Source: CAZBEJ01 sp964521305 (lineage in GTDB: Bacteria; Patescibacteriota; Microgenomatia; UBA1406; GWC2-37-13). Taken from it: DNA of 51,146 nucleotides. The stretch spans positions 1 to 51,146 of the forward strand of contig CAZFQZ010000002.1 in assembly GCA_964521305.1 (NCBI GenBank), in the 5' to 3' direction. Numbering within the stretch: position 1 is the first letter of the stretch; each line of letters starts with the position of its first letter. Positions 32,405 to 41,614 of this stretch are shown here, piece after piece. The notes beneath the pieces were generated by a model. That model had not been told where the DNA came from, made no database searches, and was given only the letters and a program-made list of their open reading frames with translations. The position numbers and the translations under genes were made by a program.

Positions 32405-32465
32405 CAATATCTGATACCAACAAAAAACATACAATTTTAAATTGGAAATTAGGAATTAGATATTG
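32405..32465. repeat. A+T-rich inverted repeat with GGAATTAGA core
   Basis: CAATATCTGATACC (32405-32418) faces GGAATTAGATATTG (32452-32465), 12 of 14 bases complementary. The core recurs at 42188-42196 and 51122-51130. It resembles a REP- or MITE-like intergenic element. Confidence 0.45.
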
Positions 32466-32470
32466 ATTTT

Positions 32471-33046
32471 ATGCTTCAACATATCATTCCGTCTAAAGCA
32501 CGGAGAAAAATATTGGAATTTTTTTTTCATCATCCCGATGAAAATTTTTATCTCCGCAGGATAGTACGTGAAATAAATGAAGAAGTCAATGCGGTCAAAA
32601 GAGAATTGGATATTCTTGCCGACGAGAAACTGCTTCATCGTGAGCGGAGGTTGAATAAGGTTTTTTACTTTCTCAATAGAAACTATACGTTCTATGACGA
32701 GTTCATGCGCATTTTCACGAAGACGAACGCGTTCGCCCTTGCGGTAGAAAAAAGAGGATCCAAAATAGGTAAAGTCAAGTATATCGCCGTTTCCACGAAA
32801 TTGTCAAAAAACCTCCCGATAAAGGATGATGAAATATACGTACTGTTTGTCGGCGTGATCGTGGTACCGGAAGTCGAAAGTATTATGGCAGAGACTGAAA
32901 AAACGTACGGCAGGACTATCAATTATACGGTTATGACTGATGACGAATTCGTATTCAGAAAACGGAACAACGACCCTTTTATCTGGCGTTTCCTGAAGCA
33001 ACCGAAAGTCATGCTGATTGGAACAGAGGAAGAATTGTTAAAATAA
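32471..33046 (+). CDS. Winged-helix protein with degenerate nucleotidyltransferase-like domain
   Basis: The 191-residue protein has an N-terminal winged helix (about residues 8-70: RRIVREINEEVNAVKREL as the recognition part). A C-terminal domain follows whose order matches small nucleotidyltransferases fused to winged helices in archaea and CPR. The catalytic motif GSxxxG...SDIDLLVV is reduced to VSTKLSK...DDEIYVLFV (about 108-127), with a Ser instead of Gly and Glu-x-Tyr instead of Asp-x-Asp. It is probably a DNA-binding regulator with an inactive ligand-sensing domain. It directly precedes secD by 12 nt and may be co-transcribed with secDF. Confidence 0.65.
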   Translation: MLQHIIPSKARRKILEFFFHHPDENFYLRRIVREINEEVNAVKRELDILADEKLLHRERRLNKVFYFLNRNYTFYDEFMRIFTKTNAFALAVEKRGSKIGKVKYIAVSTKLSKNLPIKDDEIYVLFVGVIVVPEVESIMAETEKTYGRTINYTVMTDDEFVFRKRNNDPFIWRFLKQPKVMLIGTEEELLK

Positions 33047-33058
33047 ACCCAAATTCCG

Positions 33059-34399
33059 ATGAAACTTATCAAGATATTAATAGTATTATGTATTTCGTTT
33101 TTTGTCATTTGGATTGATCTTCCTGAAAATTTCCCCATACGGTTTCGGATCGGAACGCGCAAAGTGAGCTACACGGTTAATCCGTTGAGCGTCAACACGT
33201 CGATATTCGGCACAAAGATCCAGAAGCAGTTCATTACCAAACTCGGCCTTGATTTGAAGGGTGGAAGCAATCTGGTTTTCGAGGCGGATACATCCAAAGT
33301 ACAACCAGCTGATCTGCAGGATGCGCTGAATTCGTCAAAAGATATCATAGAGAAACGCGTGAATTTTTTTGGCGTATCCGAACCGGTCGTGCAGACCATA
33401 AAAACAGGAAACAACTATCGCATCAGCGTTGATTTGCCGGGTATCACCAATGTGGCTGATGCCATCAATCTGATCGGTCAAACCGCACAACTGTCGTTTA
33501 AGGAGGAGTCGTCGGCAAACGTGTCAACACCTGCCGCTGTTTTACAGAATCTTACGAAAGATACCGGATTGACAGGCAAAGGAGTGAAAAAGGCGAACGT
33601 TACCTTTGATTCTCAGAGCGGCAAACCGGAAGTAGCCTTGTCGTTTAATAGCAATGGAGCAAAACAGTTTGCCGATATAACGACGAGGAACGTAGGAAAG
33701 CCGGTAGGCATATTCATAGACAATATGCTGATTTCCGCTCCTGTCGTCCAGCAGCCTATAACAGACGGTAATGCGGTAATTACCGGAAACTTTACGACCG
33801 ATGAGGCTAAACAGCTTGCGGTTGCTATAAACTCCGGCGCTTTGCCGCTGCCTATAAGACTGGTAGAACAACACAATATCGGGCCGACGTTGGGTGCATC
33901 CGAGGTAAGAAAAAGCGTATATGCGGGTGCAGTCGGGCTGCTGATGGTGCTTTTGTTCATGGTGATATATTATCGTGCGCTTGGTATCATCGCCGCCATG
34001 GCACTGATTATTTACGGATTGATTTCATTCGCCATATTCAGGGCTATTCCGGTAGTTTTGACATTGCCGGGCGTTGCCGGATTTATTCTTTCGATTGGCA
34101 TGGCGGTCGATGCAAACATTCTCATATTCGAACGGATCAAGGAAGAGATGCGCAAAGGCAGGGAATTCGATATCGCGATCCGTCTTGGATTCGGCAGGGC
34201 GATTGACGCAATTAAGGATGCAAATATTACGACGTTGATCGTCGCGTTCATATTATTTAACCCGTTGAATTGGGATTTCCTTCCTCAATTCGGCATGGTA
34301 CGGGGTTTTGCATTAACTTTGGCAATAGGCGTCGCTACAAGTTTGTTTACCGGAGTCGTTATAACCAGACGATTAATAGATTTTTTCTATAAACAATGA
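33059..34399 (+). CDS. secD: Protein translocase subunit SecD
   Basis: The 446-residue protein has one N-terminal transmembrane helix and the first periplasmic domain with the LGLDLKGGSNLVFE signature (D1). The P1 head region is shortened relative to E. coli (615 residues). Five C-terminal helices carry the GMAVDANILIFERIKEE motif (D4). With SecF it uses the proton gradient to finish protein export after SecA. Its stop overlaps the secF ATG (ATGA). Confidence 0.95.
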   Translation: MKLIKILIVLCISFFVIWIDLPENFPIRFRIGTRKVSYTVNPLSVNTSIFGTKIQKQFITKLGLDLKGGSNLVFEADTSKVQPADLQDALNSSKDIIEKRVNFFGVSEPVVQTIKTGNNYRISVDLPGITNVADAINLIGQTAQLSFKEESSANVSTPAAVLQNLTKDTGLTGKGVKKANVTFDSQSGKPEVALSFNSNGAKQFADITTRNVGKPVGIFIDNMLISAPVVQQPITDGNAVITGNFTTDEAKQLAVAINSGALPLPIRLVEQHNIGPTLGASEVRKSVYAGAVGLLMVLLFMVIYYRALGIIAAMALIIYGLISFAIFRAIPVVLTLPGVAGFILSIGMAVDANILIFERIKEEMRKGREFDIAIRLGFGRAIDAIKDANITTLIVAFILFNPLNWDFLPQFGMVRGFALTLAIGVATSLFTGVVITRRLIDFFYKQ

Positions 34400-35262
34400 T
34401 TGATTTCCTGAAATACAAGTGGCTCTATTTCGTTATTTCGGCGACGGTAATTCTCGCCGGCGTATTTTCGCTGTTCAGATGGGGGTATATACTTTCGATA
34501 GATTTCGTCGGCGGAACGAATCTAGAATACATTTCGACGAAATATATGGATCTTAACCGCGTCAGGAACATATTCGCCGCAAACAGAACGGACATCATCA
34601 GTATCCGGGAGAAAAACAACACATTGTCCGTACGGACAAAGGCCATTGATGAAAAAACGGAAAACATGATCAAGCAGGATTTGACCAAAGCGTTCAACAC
34701 CCGATTAACGGTTAACCAGTCGGAAACCGTCGGTCCGGTTTTGGGCCAGGAAACCATGGTGAAAACATTAGTAGCTTCGGTGCTGGCTATCATGGGCATT
34801 TTGCTGTATATGAGTTTTGCGTTCAAGGGATTCAACTTCGCGTTCGCGGCCATTTTGGCGATGTTTCATGATTTGCTGGTCGTTTTGGGGACGTATTCCC
34901 TGCTTTCGCATTTTTTCGGTGCGCAGGTCGATACGATGTTCGTAACTGCCATATTGACGGCTATGTCATTTTCAGTGCACGACACCATTGTTATTTTCGA
35001 CAAGATCCGCGAATACCGGAGTTACGGCGAAGCGTCTGACATGGCAGTAGGGGCAAACAAGGCGTTGACCGAAACGCTGGTTCGATCCTTGAATAATTCC
35101 ATGACCATCATTTTCATGCTTCTTGCCTTAACGATCCTTGGCGGAGCAACCATCAGGTTTTTCGTTGCAACATTGCTGATCGGTACCGTAACGGGAACGT
35201 ATTCTTCACCATTTGTCGCGACGCCGGTTCTTGTTTGGTTGGAAAATAAAAGAAAAAAATAA
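34396..35262 (+). CDS. secF: Protein translocase subunit SecF
   Basis: The 288-residue protein has six predicted helices, the FVGGTNLEY-type D1 motif near residue 36 and the conserved SVHDTIVIFDKIRE motif (about residue 196). It is the membrane partner of SecD, translationally coupled through a 4-nt overlap. No yajC is present nearby. The metal-dependent hydrolase gene follows after 6 nt, possibly in the same transcript. Confidence 0.95.
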   Translation: MIDFLKYKWLYFVISATVILAGVFSLFRWGYILSIDFVGGTNLEYISTKYMDLNRVRNIFAANRTDIISIREKNNTLSVRTKAIDEKTENMIKQDLTKAFNTRLTVNQSETVGPVLGQETMVKTLVASVLAIMGILLYMSFAFKGFNFAFAAILAMFHDLLVVLGTYSLLSHFFGAQVDTMFVTAILTAMSFSVHDTIVIFDKIREYRSYGEASDMAVGANKALTETLVRSLNNSMTIIFMLLALTILGGATIRFFVATLLIGTVTGTYSSPFVATPVLVWLENKRKK

Positions 35263-35268
35263 CGGACC

Positions 35269-35916
35269 ATGAACATTCTTTCGTTCCCCTTGGGACAACT
35301 TCAGGCTAACTGTTATTTCGCTATCGAAGGAAGCGCGTGTGTCATCATTGATCCGGCTGACGACGCATCCTTCATTCTCGAGGAAGTTCAACGAAGAAAA
35401 CTGCACCCTGTAGCCCTGTTTGCGACGCACGGGCATTTTGATCACGTCATGGCGGCAGGCGAAATACAACTGAGTTTCGATATTCCGCTTTACATAGGAG
35501 ACAGGGATATGTTTCTGATAAAACGGCTGGATGAGACGGCTGAGCGTTTTTTGGGATATAAACCAACGATAGTTGCACCGAAATATATCATATTCCTAAA
35601 GCAAAGAAAACTTGAGATTAAAGGTTTGAAATTTGAAATTGTTTATACGCCGGGACATACGCCGGGAAGCGTATGCTTTTACTTCAAGAACAAAGGAGTG
35701 CTCTTTACCGGGGATACGGTTTTTAAAGAAGGAATAGGTAGATATGATCATTCGTATAGTAGTAGGAAAGACGTGAGGAATTCATTGAAAAAAATAGTGA
35801 AACTTCCGAAGGAAACGATTATGTATCCGGGCCATGGTGAAAAAACAAGCGTAGAAAACGAGCGCAAGGCACTACAATTAATTGTAGATGTGATTTTATC
35901 GCACGTAAGCCATTGA
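35269..35916 (+). CDS. Metallo-beta-lactamase-fold hydrolase (glyoxalase II-like)
   Basis: The 215-residue protein has the zinc-binding THGHFDH motif (about residues 53-59), a second His in TPGHTPGS (about 129), an Asp in FTGDTVF and a final His in PGHGEKT (about 189). This is the full ligand set of hydroxyacylglutathione-hydrolase-like enzymes without the glyoxalase II C-terminal domain. The substrate is unknown, probably a thioester. It is downstream of secF by 6 nt. Confidence 0.88.
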   Translation: MNILSFPLGQLQANCYFAIEGSACVIIDPADDASFILEEVQRRKLHPVALFATHGHFDHVMAAGEIQLSFDIPLYIGDRDMFLIKRLDETAERFLGYKPTIVAPKYIIFLKQRKLEIKGLKFEIVYTPGHTPGSVCFYFKNKGVLFTGDTVFKEGIGRYDHSYSSRKDVRNSLKKIVKLPKETIMYPGHGEKTSVENERKALQLIVDVILSHVSH

Positions 35917-35941
35917 AACAGGTTCAAACGTTGAGAACATC

Positions 35942-37321
35942 TTAATTTCTCAGCTTGTCAATTTCTTCGAGCAGGTTATTACGATCGTTTTCCAGTTGTT
36001 TGTCAACGACTTTGTCGAACAGGTTTTTCAGGATTTCTCCGATTCTTTTTCCGGGTTTGAGCTTGAGAATGTTCATGATATCGTATCCGTCGACCTTCAG
36101 ATCGGATACGGTAAAGGGCTCTTTTTGTACTTCAGCTAGGCGTTTCTTAAATAATTCCAAACGCCATGAGGTCGGCGTGGCGCCAGAACCTATTCTATCC
36201 CCGGTTCGCAGATCCAGCATATCCTGCAAATACTGTCTGCCGAGTGCGCGTATGAAGCGGCGTACTGCTTTATCGGTCTGCAGTTCGCTTACTGTAAACT
36301 GATGATATTGTACCAGCCTGATAAGTTTTTCCTTTTGCTCGTTTGAAAGTTTAAGGCGTTCCGCAATGTTCGTAACCATTTTCGTGCCAACGACTTCGTG
36401 GTTGTAAAACGTGATTAGGCCGGAGTTTTTGTCTTTCCTGAACGTTTTCGCTTTGCCGATGTCATGCATAAGCGTTGCCAGCCGTGTGATCGGATCTTTG
36501 GACGGACAGAATTTCAATGACATAACCAGATGCGTGCCGACATCATAAATATGGTGGCGTTGGGGACTTTTCTGCGGAATCATAAAACAAATATCTACTT
36601 CAGGTAGGATCTGAACAAGCAGGCCAGAATTTTTCATGAACAGGATCCCCTCCGCAGGATGGTCGCTCTGCATGATTTTCAAAAGCTCGTCCCTGATCCG
36701 CTCCCAGGAAATCCGCACGATAAATGAAGCTTTTTTTTGGATGGATGCACGTGTTTTATCTTCAATAAGGAATCCGAGTTCCGATGCAAACCGAATGCCT
36801 CGCATCAAACGCAGCGCGTCCTCAGTAAACCGCTCATCAGGATTGCCGACAGCAGCAATGAGTTTCTGCTTCAGATGTTTTTTGCCGCCGTAGGGATCAA
36901 TTATTTCATAAGAACGTTTACCTTGAGCGAGTGGGACAAGCCGAAGGGCCATGGCGTTTATGGTAAAGTCACGACGGCCAAGATCTTCTTCAATAGTTCC
37001 GGCCCACTGGATTTTGTCAGGGTGTCGTTTATCGGAATATCCGGATTCTTTCCTGAACGTCGTGACTTCAAAGAGTAGTTTGCCTTCTTTTGTTTCTTTC
37101 GAAACCCCAACTGTACCGAACTTGTTGTTGTAGAAGCCGTCGGGAAACAATCGCAGTATCTGCTCCGGCGTTGCATCAGTGGTAAAATCCCAGTTTATAC
37201 CGTTCTGTTTTTTCCTGCCCAATAATAGATCGCGAACCGCTCCGCCGACCACATAGATCTGAAAGCCGTTTTTCCTGAATATCGCCATAAACTCCTTGAC
37301 AAATGCGGGTAAGGCAATCAT
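35942..37321 (-). CDS. CCA-adding enzyme / poly(A) polymerase-family tRNA nucleotidyltransferase
   Basis: The 459-residue protein has the class II head signature VVGGAVRDLLLG (24-35), FTTDATPEQI, the RRDFTINAMA motif (about 115-125), the neck RFxEDALRLMRG segment, and a C-terminal HD domain (LMHDIGKAKTF, about 288-298). The first catalytic Asp of the D-x-D pair is replaced: the sequence reads Asn43-Trp44-Asp45. The enzyme repairs or adds the CCA end of tRNA. The window's tRNA-Tyr encodes CCA, so the need here is probably repair. TGT-TATAAT ends 6 nt before the ATG. Confidence 0.9.
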   Translation of the reverse strand: MIALPAFVKEFMAIFRKNGFQIYVVGGAVRDLLLGRKKQNGINWDFTTDATPEQILRLFPDGFYNNKFGTVGVSKETKEGKLLFEVTTFRKESGYSDKRHPDKIQWAGTIEEDLGRRDFTINAMALRLVPLAQGKRSYEIIDPYGGKKHLKQKLIAAVGNPDERFTEDALRLMRGIRFASELGFLIEDKTRASIQKKASFIVRISWERIRDELLKIMQSDHPAEGILFMKNSGLLVQILPEVDICFMIPQKSPQRHHIYDVGTHLVMSLKFCPSKDPITRLATLMHDIGKAKTFRKDKNSGLITFYNHEVVGTKMVTNIAERLKLSNEQKEKLIRLVQYHQFTVSELQTDKAVRRFIRALGRQYLQDMLDLRTGDRIGSGATPTSWRLELFKKRLAEVQKEPFTVSDLKVDGYDIMNILKLKPGKRIGEILKNLFDKVVDKQLENDRNNLLEEIDKLRN

Positions 37322-37327
37322 GGTTCA

Positions 37328-37336
37328 ATTATAACA
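37328..37336 (-). promoter_or_regulatory. Extended -10 of the CCA-enzyme gene
   Basis: TGT-TATAAT on the minus strand, 6 nt before the ATG at 37321. It lies immediately upstream of the divergent hrcA promoter. Confidence 0.6.
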
Positions 37337-37346
37337 TCAATACCCC

Positions 37347-37375
37347 TTGACAGATTAGCAGAGTTGTACTAATAT
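37347..37375 (+). promoter_or_regulatory. hrcA operon promoter
   Basis: TTGACA (37347-37352), 17-nt spacer and TAATAT (37370-37375). The spacer and -10 are covered by the CIRCE element. The predicted leader to the hrcA ATG is about 48 nt. Confidence 0.75.
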
Positions 37376-37381
37376 TGCTAA
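37355..37381. promoter_or_regulatory. CIRCE operator (variant) at hrcA
   Basis: TTAGCAGAG-N9-TATTGCTAA keeps the 27-bp CIRCE geometry and the outer TTAGCA/TGCTAA arms exactly (consensus TTAGCACTC-N9-GAGTGCTAA); the three inner positions of each arm differ. It lies between and over the -35/-10 boxes, so HrcA bound here would block polymerase, giving autoregulated heat-shock control of hrcA-grpE-dnaK-dnaJ. Confidence 0.75.
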
Positions 37382-37429
37382 TACCACGACATTTATGAGA
37401 AGAAATGGAACAATGTTGGGAATAAAAAT

Positions 37430-38161
37430 ATGGAAGATTTAACCCAGAGGCAGATAGATATTTTACGAACTATCATTAAGGAATATACCGAATCCGGTGA
37501 ACCGGTCGGATCGGAGATTCTTGAAAAAAAATACAAGCTCGGCGTATCACCGGCTACCATCAGAAACGAGATGGTTGAGCTTGCCAAAAAAGAATATCTA
37601 AAAAAAACGCATTTTTCCTCGGGCCGCGTACCGTCAGCTAAAGGATTCCGGTTCTATATCAAACACTTGATGAAGCAAAAGGATCTTTCGACCACAGACG
37701 AAGTTTCCTACAAAAACAGCATATGGGACGAACGACAGGAAATGCACCGGATGTTGTCTCAGGCGACAAAAGTATTGTCTCATAAAACAGGACTTTTGTC
37801 TTTGGCAGCGACCAATACGGGAGATGTCTATTATGCCGGTGTCGCGAATCTATTGAATCAACCTGAATTTTTGGACATCACGCTTTCGAGAAACCTGTTT
37901 GAGCGTCTCGACCAGGTGAATTACTGGGAACGGATATTGGATGAGTTTGATCGCCTGCAGGAAGAGATTATGTATCTACTCGGCGAAGAGGATTTCAGAG
38001 ATCCGATGTTTGAAGCGTGCGCGAGCGTATTCGGCGAGTTTCAGAATCCGCACATCAAAGGCATTATTGGCGTTGTAGGTCCGAAGCGAATGTATTATGA
38101 TGAAATAATCCCTCAGATCAGATATTTTTCCAACCTGATTGGAGAAATCATGGAAACATAG
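37430..38161 (+). CDS. hrcA: Heat-inducible transcription repressor HrcA, short
   Basis: The 243-residue protein has the N-terminal winged helix of HrcA (TQRQIDILRTIIKEY, GEPVGSEIL, SPATIRNEM, LKKTHFSSGRVPS) and a C-terminal GAF-like part ending in the GVVGPKRMYYDEIIPQI segment that binds GroEL-dependent signals. Typical HrcA proteins have about 340 residues, so the central dimerisation and inserted region is strongly reduced. It represses chaperone genes through the CIRCE element in its own promoter. It is the first gene of the hrcA-grpE-dnaK-dnaJ cluster. Confidence 0.93.
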   Translation: MEDLTQRQIDILRTIIKEYTESGEPVGSEILEKKYKLGVSPATIRNEMVELAKKEYLKKTHFSSGRVPSAKGFRFYIKHLMKQKDLSTTDEVSYKNSIWDERQEMHRMLSQATKVLSHKTGLLSLAATNTGDVYYAGVANLLNQPEFLDITLSRNLFERLDQVNYWERILDEFDRLQEEIMYLLGEEDFRDPMFEACASVFGEFQNPHIKGIIGVVGPKRMYYDEIIPQIRYFSNLIGEIMET

Positions 38162-38197
38162 GAATAAGTTGTTGAACATTGGGATAACGTATTCGGT

Positions 38198-38731
38198 ATG
38201 GATGACAAAAAAACCAAGCAAAATCAGCAGAGCCATTCAAATGGACAGCAAAGTGAGAATGGTCCGCACAAGGAGATTGAACAGCTGAGAAAAGAACTGG
38301 AAGGGACGAAAAAGCAAGTGGAGGAACTCAAGCATAAATATCTGAGAGCGTTGGCAGACTATCAGAATTACGAACAAAGAATGGGCGATGAAAAGGCGCA
38401 ACTTATAAAGAGTGCGAATACCGGACTGATCCTGAAACTTTTGCCATTTCTTGACAACCTGGATAAAGCAGAGATTTTTTTCAAGGATCAGGGCCTAAAA
38501 ATGATCAAAGAGCAGTTCCACAAGACGCTGAAAGAAACGGGATTGGAAGAGATCGAGGTGATGAATAAGGAATTTGACCCGTATGTTGCCGAGGTCGTGG
38601 ATATTGTCGAAGGCGACAAAGACAACATAATCGTAGAAGTTTTAAGAAAAGGATACGGGTTTAATGGAAAAATATTGCGAGTGGCACAGGTAAAAGTGAG
38701 TAAGAAGAAAACAATTCAAAAATCAGAATAG
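38198..38731 (+). CDS. grpE: Nucleotide exchange factor GrpE
   Basis: The 177-residue protein has a charged, Gln-rich N-terminus, a long coiled coil (about residues 25-75, with the YLRALADYQNYEQR signature) and the C-terminal beta-wing (EFDPYVAEVV, VLRKGYGFNGKILRVAQVKVS). It releases ADP from DnaK. It lies 36 nt after hrcA and 41 nt before dnaK, all co-oriented. Confidence 0.95.
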   Translation: MDDKKTKQNQQSHSNGQQSENGPHKEIEQLRKELEGTKKQVEELKHKYLRALADYQNYEQRMGDEKAQLIKSANTGLILKLLPFLDNLDKAEIFFKDQGLKMIKEQFHKTLKETGLEEIEVMNKEFDPYVAEVVDIVEGDKDNIIVEVLRKGYGFNGKILRVAQVKVSKKKTIQKSE

Positions 38732-38772
38732 AGGATCCTGAATTATTAATTATTAATTTTAAATTTAATCGT

Positions 38773-40680
38773 ATGTCTAAAATAATCGGTATAGATCTCG
38801 GTACAACAAACTCATGTGTTGCAGTTATGGAAGGTGGAAAGCCGAAAGTTATCCATTCCCAGGAAGGCAGGAACGTGATTCCGTCGGTCGTTGACCCGAT
38901 CAAGCGAGTGGTGGGTGATGTGGCCAAACGCCAGATGGTGGTCAACCCGAAAAATACCATTTTTTCGGTAAAGCGGTTGATGGGAAGAAGATACACGGAC
39001 GAATCGATCAAGTATGACATGAAATGGCTTCCGTACAAAATCAAGGAAGGCCGCGATGAGATGGCTGACGTTGAAGTAGATGGAAAGACATTCACTCCGC
39101 AGGAAATTTCAGCTATGGTTTTGCAAAAAATAAAGGCAGATGCTGAAGCGTATCTTGGTGAAAAAGTCGATAAAGCGGTCATCACGGTCCCCGCATATTT
39201 TGACGACTCGCAGCGACAGGCGACCAAACAGGCAGGAGAGATTGCAGGTCTCGAGGTTGTTCGTATCCTGAACGAACCGACTGCAGCTGCTTTAGCATAT
39301 GGTCTGGATAAAAAGCATTCGCATACCATTGCGGTTTATGATCTTGGCGGTGGAACATTTGATATTACGGTTCTTGAACTTGGCGAAGGTGTATTCCAAG
39401 TCAAGGCAACGAACGGCGATACCCACCTTGGCGGAGATGATTTTGACAAGGTTATTTTGGATTATTTGGCGGACGAATTCAAAAAAGACAATGGTATTGA
39501 TCTGCGCAAAGATCCCCAGGCGTTACAACGATTGCGTGATGCGGCAGAGAAAGCAAAAATCGAATTATCAACCTCGATGGAAGCAGAAGTCAATCTGCCG
39601 TTCATTACGGTCAAGGATAATCAGCCGCAGCATCTGGTCATCAAACTGACCAGAGCGAAGCTTGAATCGCTGGTGGGTAACCTGATTGAAAAGACATTTG
39701 AACCGGTTAAGGCATGTCTGAAGGACGCAAAGACAGATGTTTCGAAAATCGATGAAGTTGTTTTGGTCGGAGGAATGACCAGGATGCCAAAGGTTATCGC
39801 GGAAGTGAAAAAATTCTTCGGAAAAGAACCTAACAGATCGGTGAATCCTGATGAAGTCGTTGCAATAGGAGCCGCAATCCAAGCAGGTGTTTTGACCGGA
39901 GAGACAAAAGACGTGGTATTGCTGGATGTAACGCCTTTGACACTCGGAGTCGAGACTCTTGGAGGAGTGACCACGCCGATGATTGCTAGAAATACGACGG
40001 TTCCGACAAGCAAAACAGAAGTATATTCAACAGCCGGTGATAATCAGACCCAGGTTGAGATCCATGTATTGCAGGGTGAGCGGCCAATGGCAAAAGATAA
40101 CAAATCCCTGGGTCGTTTCATTCTCGAGGGTATCCCGCCGGCACCGCGCGGCGTTCCGCAGATAGAAGTGACGTTTGATATCGATGCGAACGGTATTTTG
40201 ACCGTGACCGCAAAAGATAAAGCGACCGGCAAAACACAAAGCATTCGTCTGACCGGTTCGACCGGATTAACCAAGGACGAAATTTCCAAGATGAAAGAGG
40301 AGGCCGAGAAGCACGCGGAAGAAGATACCAAGGAAAAAGCAAAGATTGAGGTGCGGAATAAGGCGGATAATATGGTCTATGTCGCTGAAAAGTCTTTGAA
40401 GGATGCCGGCGATAAAATCGTCAAGGACGTGAAAGAGGATATCGAGAAAAAAATCAAGGATCTGAAAGACAGGCTGGAAAAAGGTACGGTCGAGGAGATG
40501 GAGAACAAAACCAAAGAACTTTCGGACGCACTCTCAAAAGTAGGGGAGGCGATGTACAACAAGCAGGGTCAACAACAGCCGTCTGATACCCAATCCGTAG
40601 GAAACAAGGATGAAGAATCAGCTTCAGATAAAGCTTCCGCAGATAAAAAAGACGTCGAAGAAGGTGAAGTGGTAAATTAA
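38773..40680 (+). CDS. dnaK: Chaperone DnaK (Hsp70)
   Basis: The 635-residue protein is full length: IGIDLGTTNSCVAV phosphate-1 motif, AYDLGGGTFDI-type phosphate-2 motif, VGGMTRMPKV adenosine motif, the DVTPLTLGVETLGG linker region, the substrate-binding domain and a charged helical lid with a variable C-terminus (acidic EEGEVVN end). It folds and protects proteins with DnaJ and GrpE. The A+T-rich spacer before it contains no clear promoter, so it probably relies on the hrcA promoter. Confidence 0.97.
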   Translation: MSKIIGIDLGTTNSCVAVMEGGKPKVIHSQEGRNVIPSVVDPIKRVVGDVAKRQMVVNPKNTIFSVKRLMGRRYTDESIKYDMKWLPYKIKEGRDEMADVEVDGKTFTPQEISAMVLQKIKADAEAYLGEKVDKAVITVPAYFDDSQRQATKQAGEIAGLEVVRILNEPTAAALAYGLDKKHSHTIAVYDLGGGTFDITVLELGEGVFQVKATNGDTHLGGDDFDKVILDYLADEFKKDNGIDLRKDPQALQRLRDAAEKAKIELSTSMEAEVNLPFITVKDNQPQHLVIKLTRAKLESLVGNLIEKTFEPVKACLKDAKTDVSKIDEVVLVGGMTRMPKVIAEVKKFFGKEPNRSVNPDEVVAIGAAIQAGVLTGETKDVVLLDVTPLTLGVETLGGVTTPMIARNTTVPTSKTEVYSTAGDNQTQVEIHVLQGERPMAKDNKSLGRFILEGIPPAPRGVPQIEVTFDIDANGILTVTAKDKATGKTQSIRLTGSTGLTKDEISKMKEEAEKHAEEDTKEKAKIEVRNKADNMVYVAEKSLKDAGDKIVKDVKEDIEKKIKDLKDRLEKGTVEEMENKTKELSDALSKVGEAMYNKQGQQQPSDTQSVGNKDEESASDKASADKKDVEEGEVVN

Positions 40681-40684
40681 ACAT

Positions 40685-41554
40685 ATGGCAGACTATTACG
40701 AAGTTCTCGGCGTCTCGAAAAACGCGTCCGCCGCCGAAATAAAAGCGGCGTATCGGAAACAAGCGTTGAAATGGCATCCTGATCGTAACAAATCTCCCGA
40801 GGCGGAACAGAAATTCAAGGAAATCAATAAAGCGTATGAGGTATTGTCCGACTCGAAAAAAAAGTCGGTCTATGACCAGTACGGAAGTGACGCATTTGAG
40901 CGTGGTGGATTCGGAGGGGCGGGACAACCGGGTGGATATTCATATAGGCAAGACCCCTTCACGTACACCTATACGAACATGGAGGGTCAGGGAAATCCGT
41001 TTGAAGGTGCAGATTTCGGAGGATTTACTGATCCATTTGAGATCTTCGAACAATTCTTCGGATTCCAGTCACCGTTTTCAGGAGGACGAAGACAGCACCG
41101 GGATGTATATGAACTGGAATTGACGTTTGATGACGCAGTGCACGGAGCGAGCAAGGATACGGTCATCAAAGGAAGCAGGAAAACCATAAAAATTCCCGCA
41201 GGTGTTGATAACGGGTCAAGAATCCGGTTTTCCGATTTTGACGTCGTGGTACGGGTTAAACCGCACCCGTTTTACAAAAGGGAGGGGCAGGATGTTTATC
41301 TGGAGAAAAAAATTCCCTACGCCATGGTAGTGCTTGGCGGCACGGTTGACGTGCCGACCATTCACGGCAACGTAAAATTGAAGGTAAGGCCGGGAACCAA
41401 ATCGGGAACAGCCGTCCGGTTGCGCGAACAAGGCATCCCATATCCCAACTCGAGCAGGAAAGGCGATGAGTATGTAGTGTACGCGATCGATGTGCCAGAG
41501 AAAATTTCTGCGAAGGCGAGAAAACTTCTCGAAGAACTGGAAAAAGAACTGTAA
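40685..41554 (+). CDS. J-domain co-chaperone DnaJ/CbpA type (no zinc finger)
   Basis: The 289-residue protein has an N-terminal J domain with HPD in KWHPDRNKS (about residues 32-34), a Gly/Phe-rich linker (75-125) and the two C-terminal beta-barrel domains, but lacks the four CxxCxGxG zinc repeats of classical DnaJ. This is class B (CbpA-like) architecture. It starts 4 nt after dnaK, in the same operon, so it is presumably the partner of this DnaK and activates its ATPase. Confidence 0.93.
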   Translation: MADYYEVLGVSKNASAAEIKAAYRKQALKWHPDRNKSPEAEQKFKEINKAYEVLSDSKKKSVYDQYGSDAFERGGFGGAGQPGGYSYRQDPFTYTYTNMEGQGNPFEGADFGGFTDPFEIFEQFFGFQSPFSGGRRQHRDVYELELTFDDAVHGASKDTVIKGSRKTIKIPAGVDNGSRIRFSDFDVVVRVKPHPFYKREGQDVYLEKKIPYAMVVLGGTVDVPTIHGNVKLKVRPGTKSGTAVRLREQGIPYPNSSRKGDEYVVYAIDVPEKISAKARKLLEELEKEL

Positions 41555-41558
41555 TAGT

Positions 41559-41588
41559 TTGACCAACATGGGGTGCACATGTTACAAT
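41559..41588 (+). promoter_or_regulatory. efp promoter
   Basis: TTGACC (41559-41564), an 18-nt spacer and TACAAT (41583-41588) preceded by TGT (extended -10). The predicted leader to the ATG at 41615 is about 20 nt. Confidence 0.55.
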
Positions 41589-41614
41589 ATGCTCTATCTG
41601 TTTCTTTATCACCT

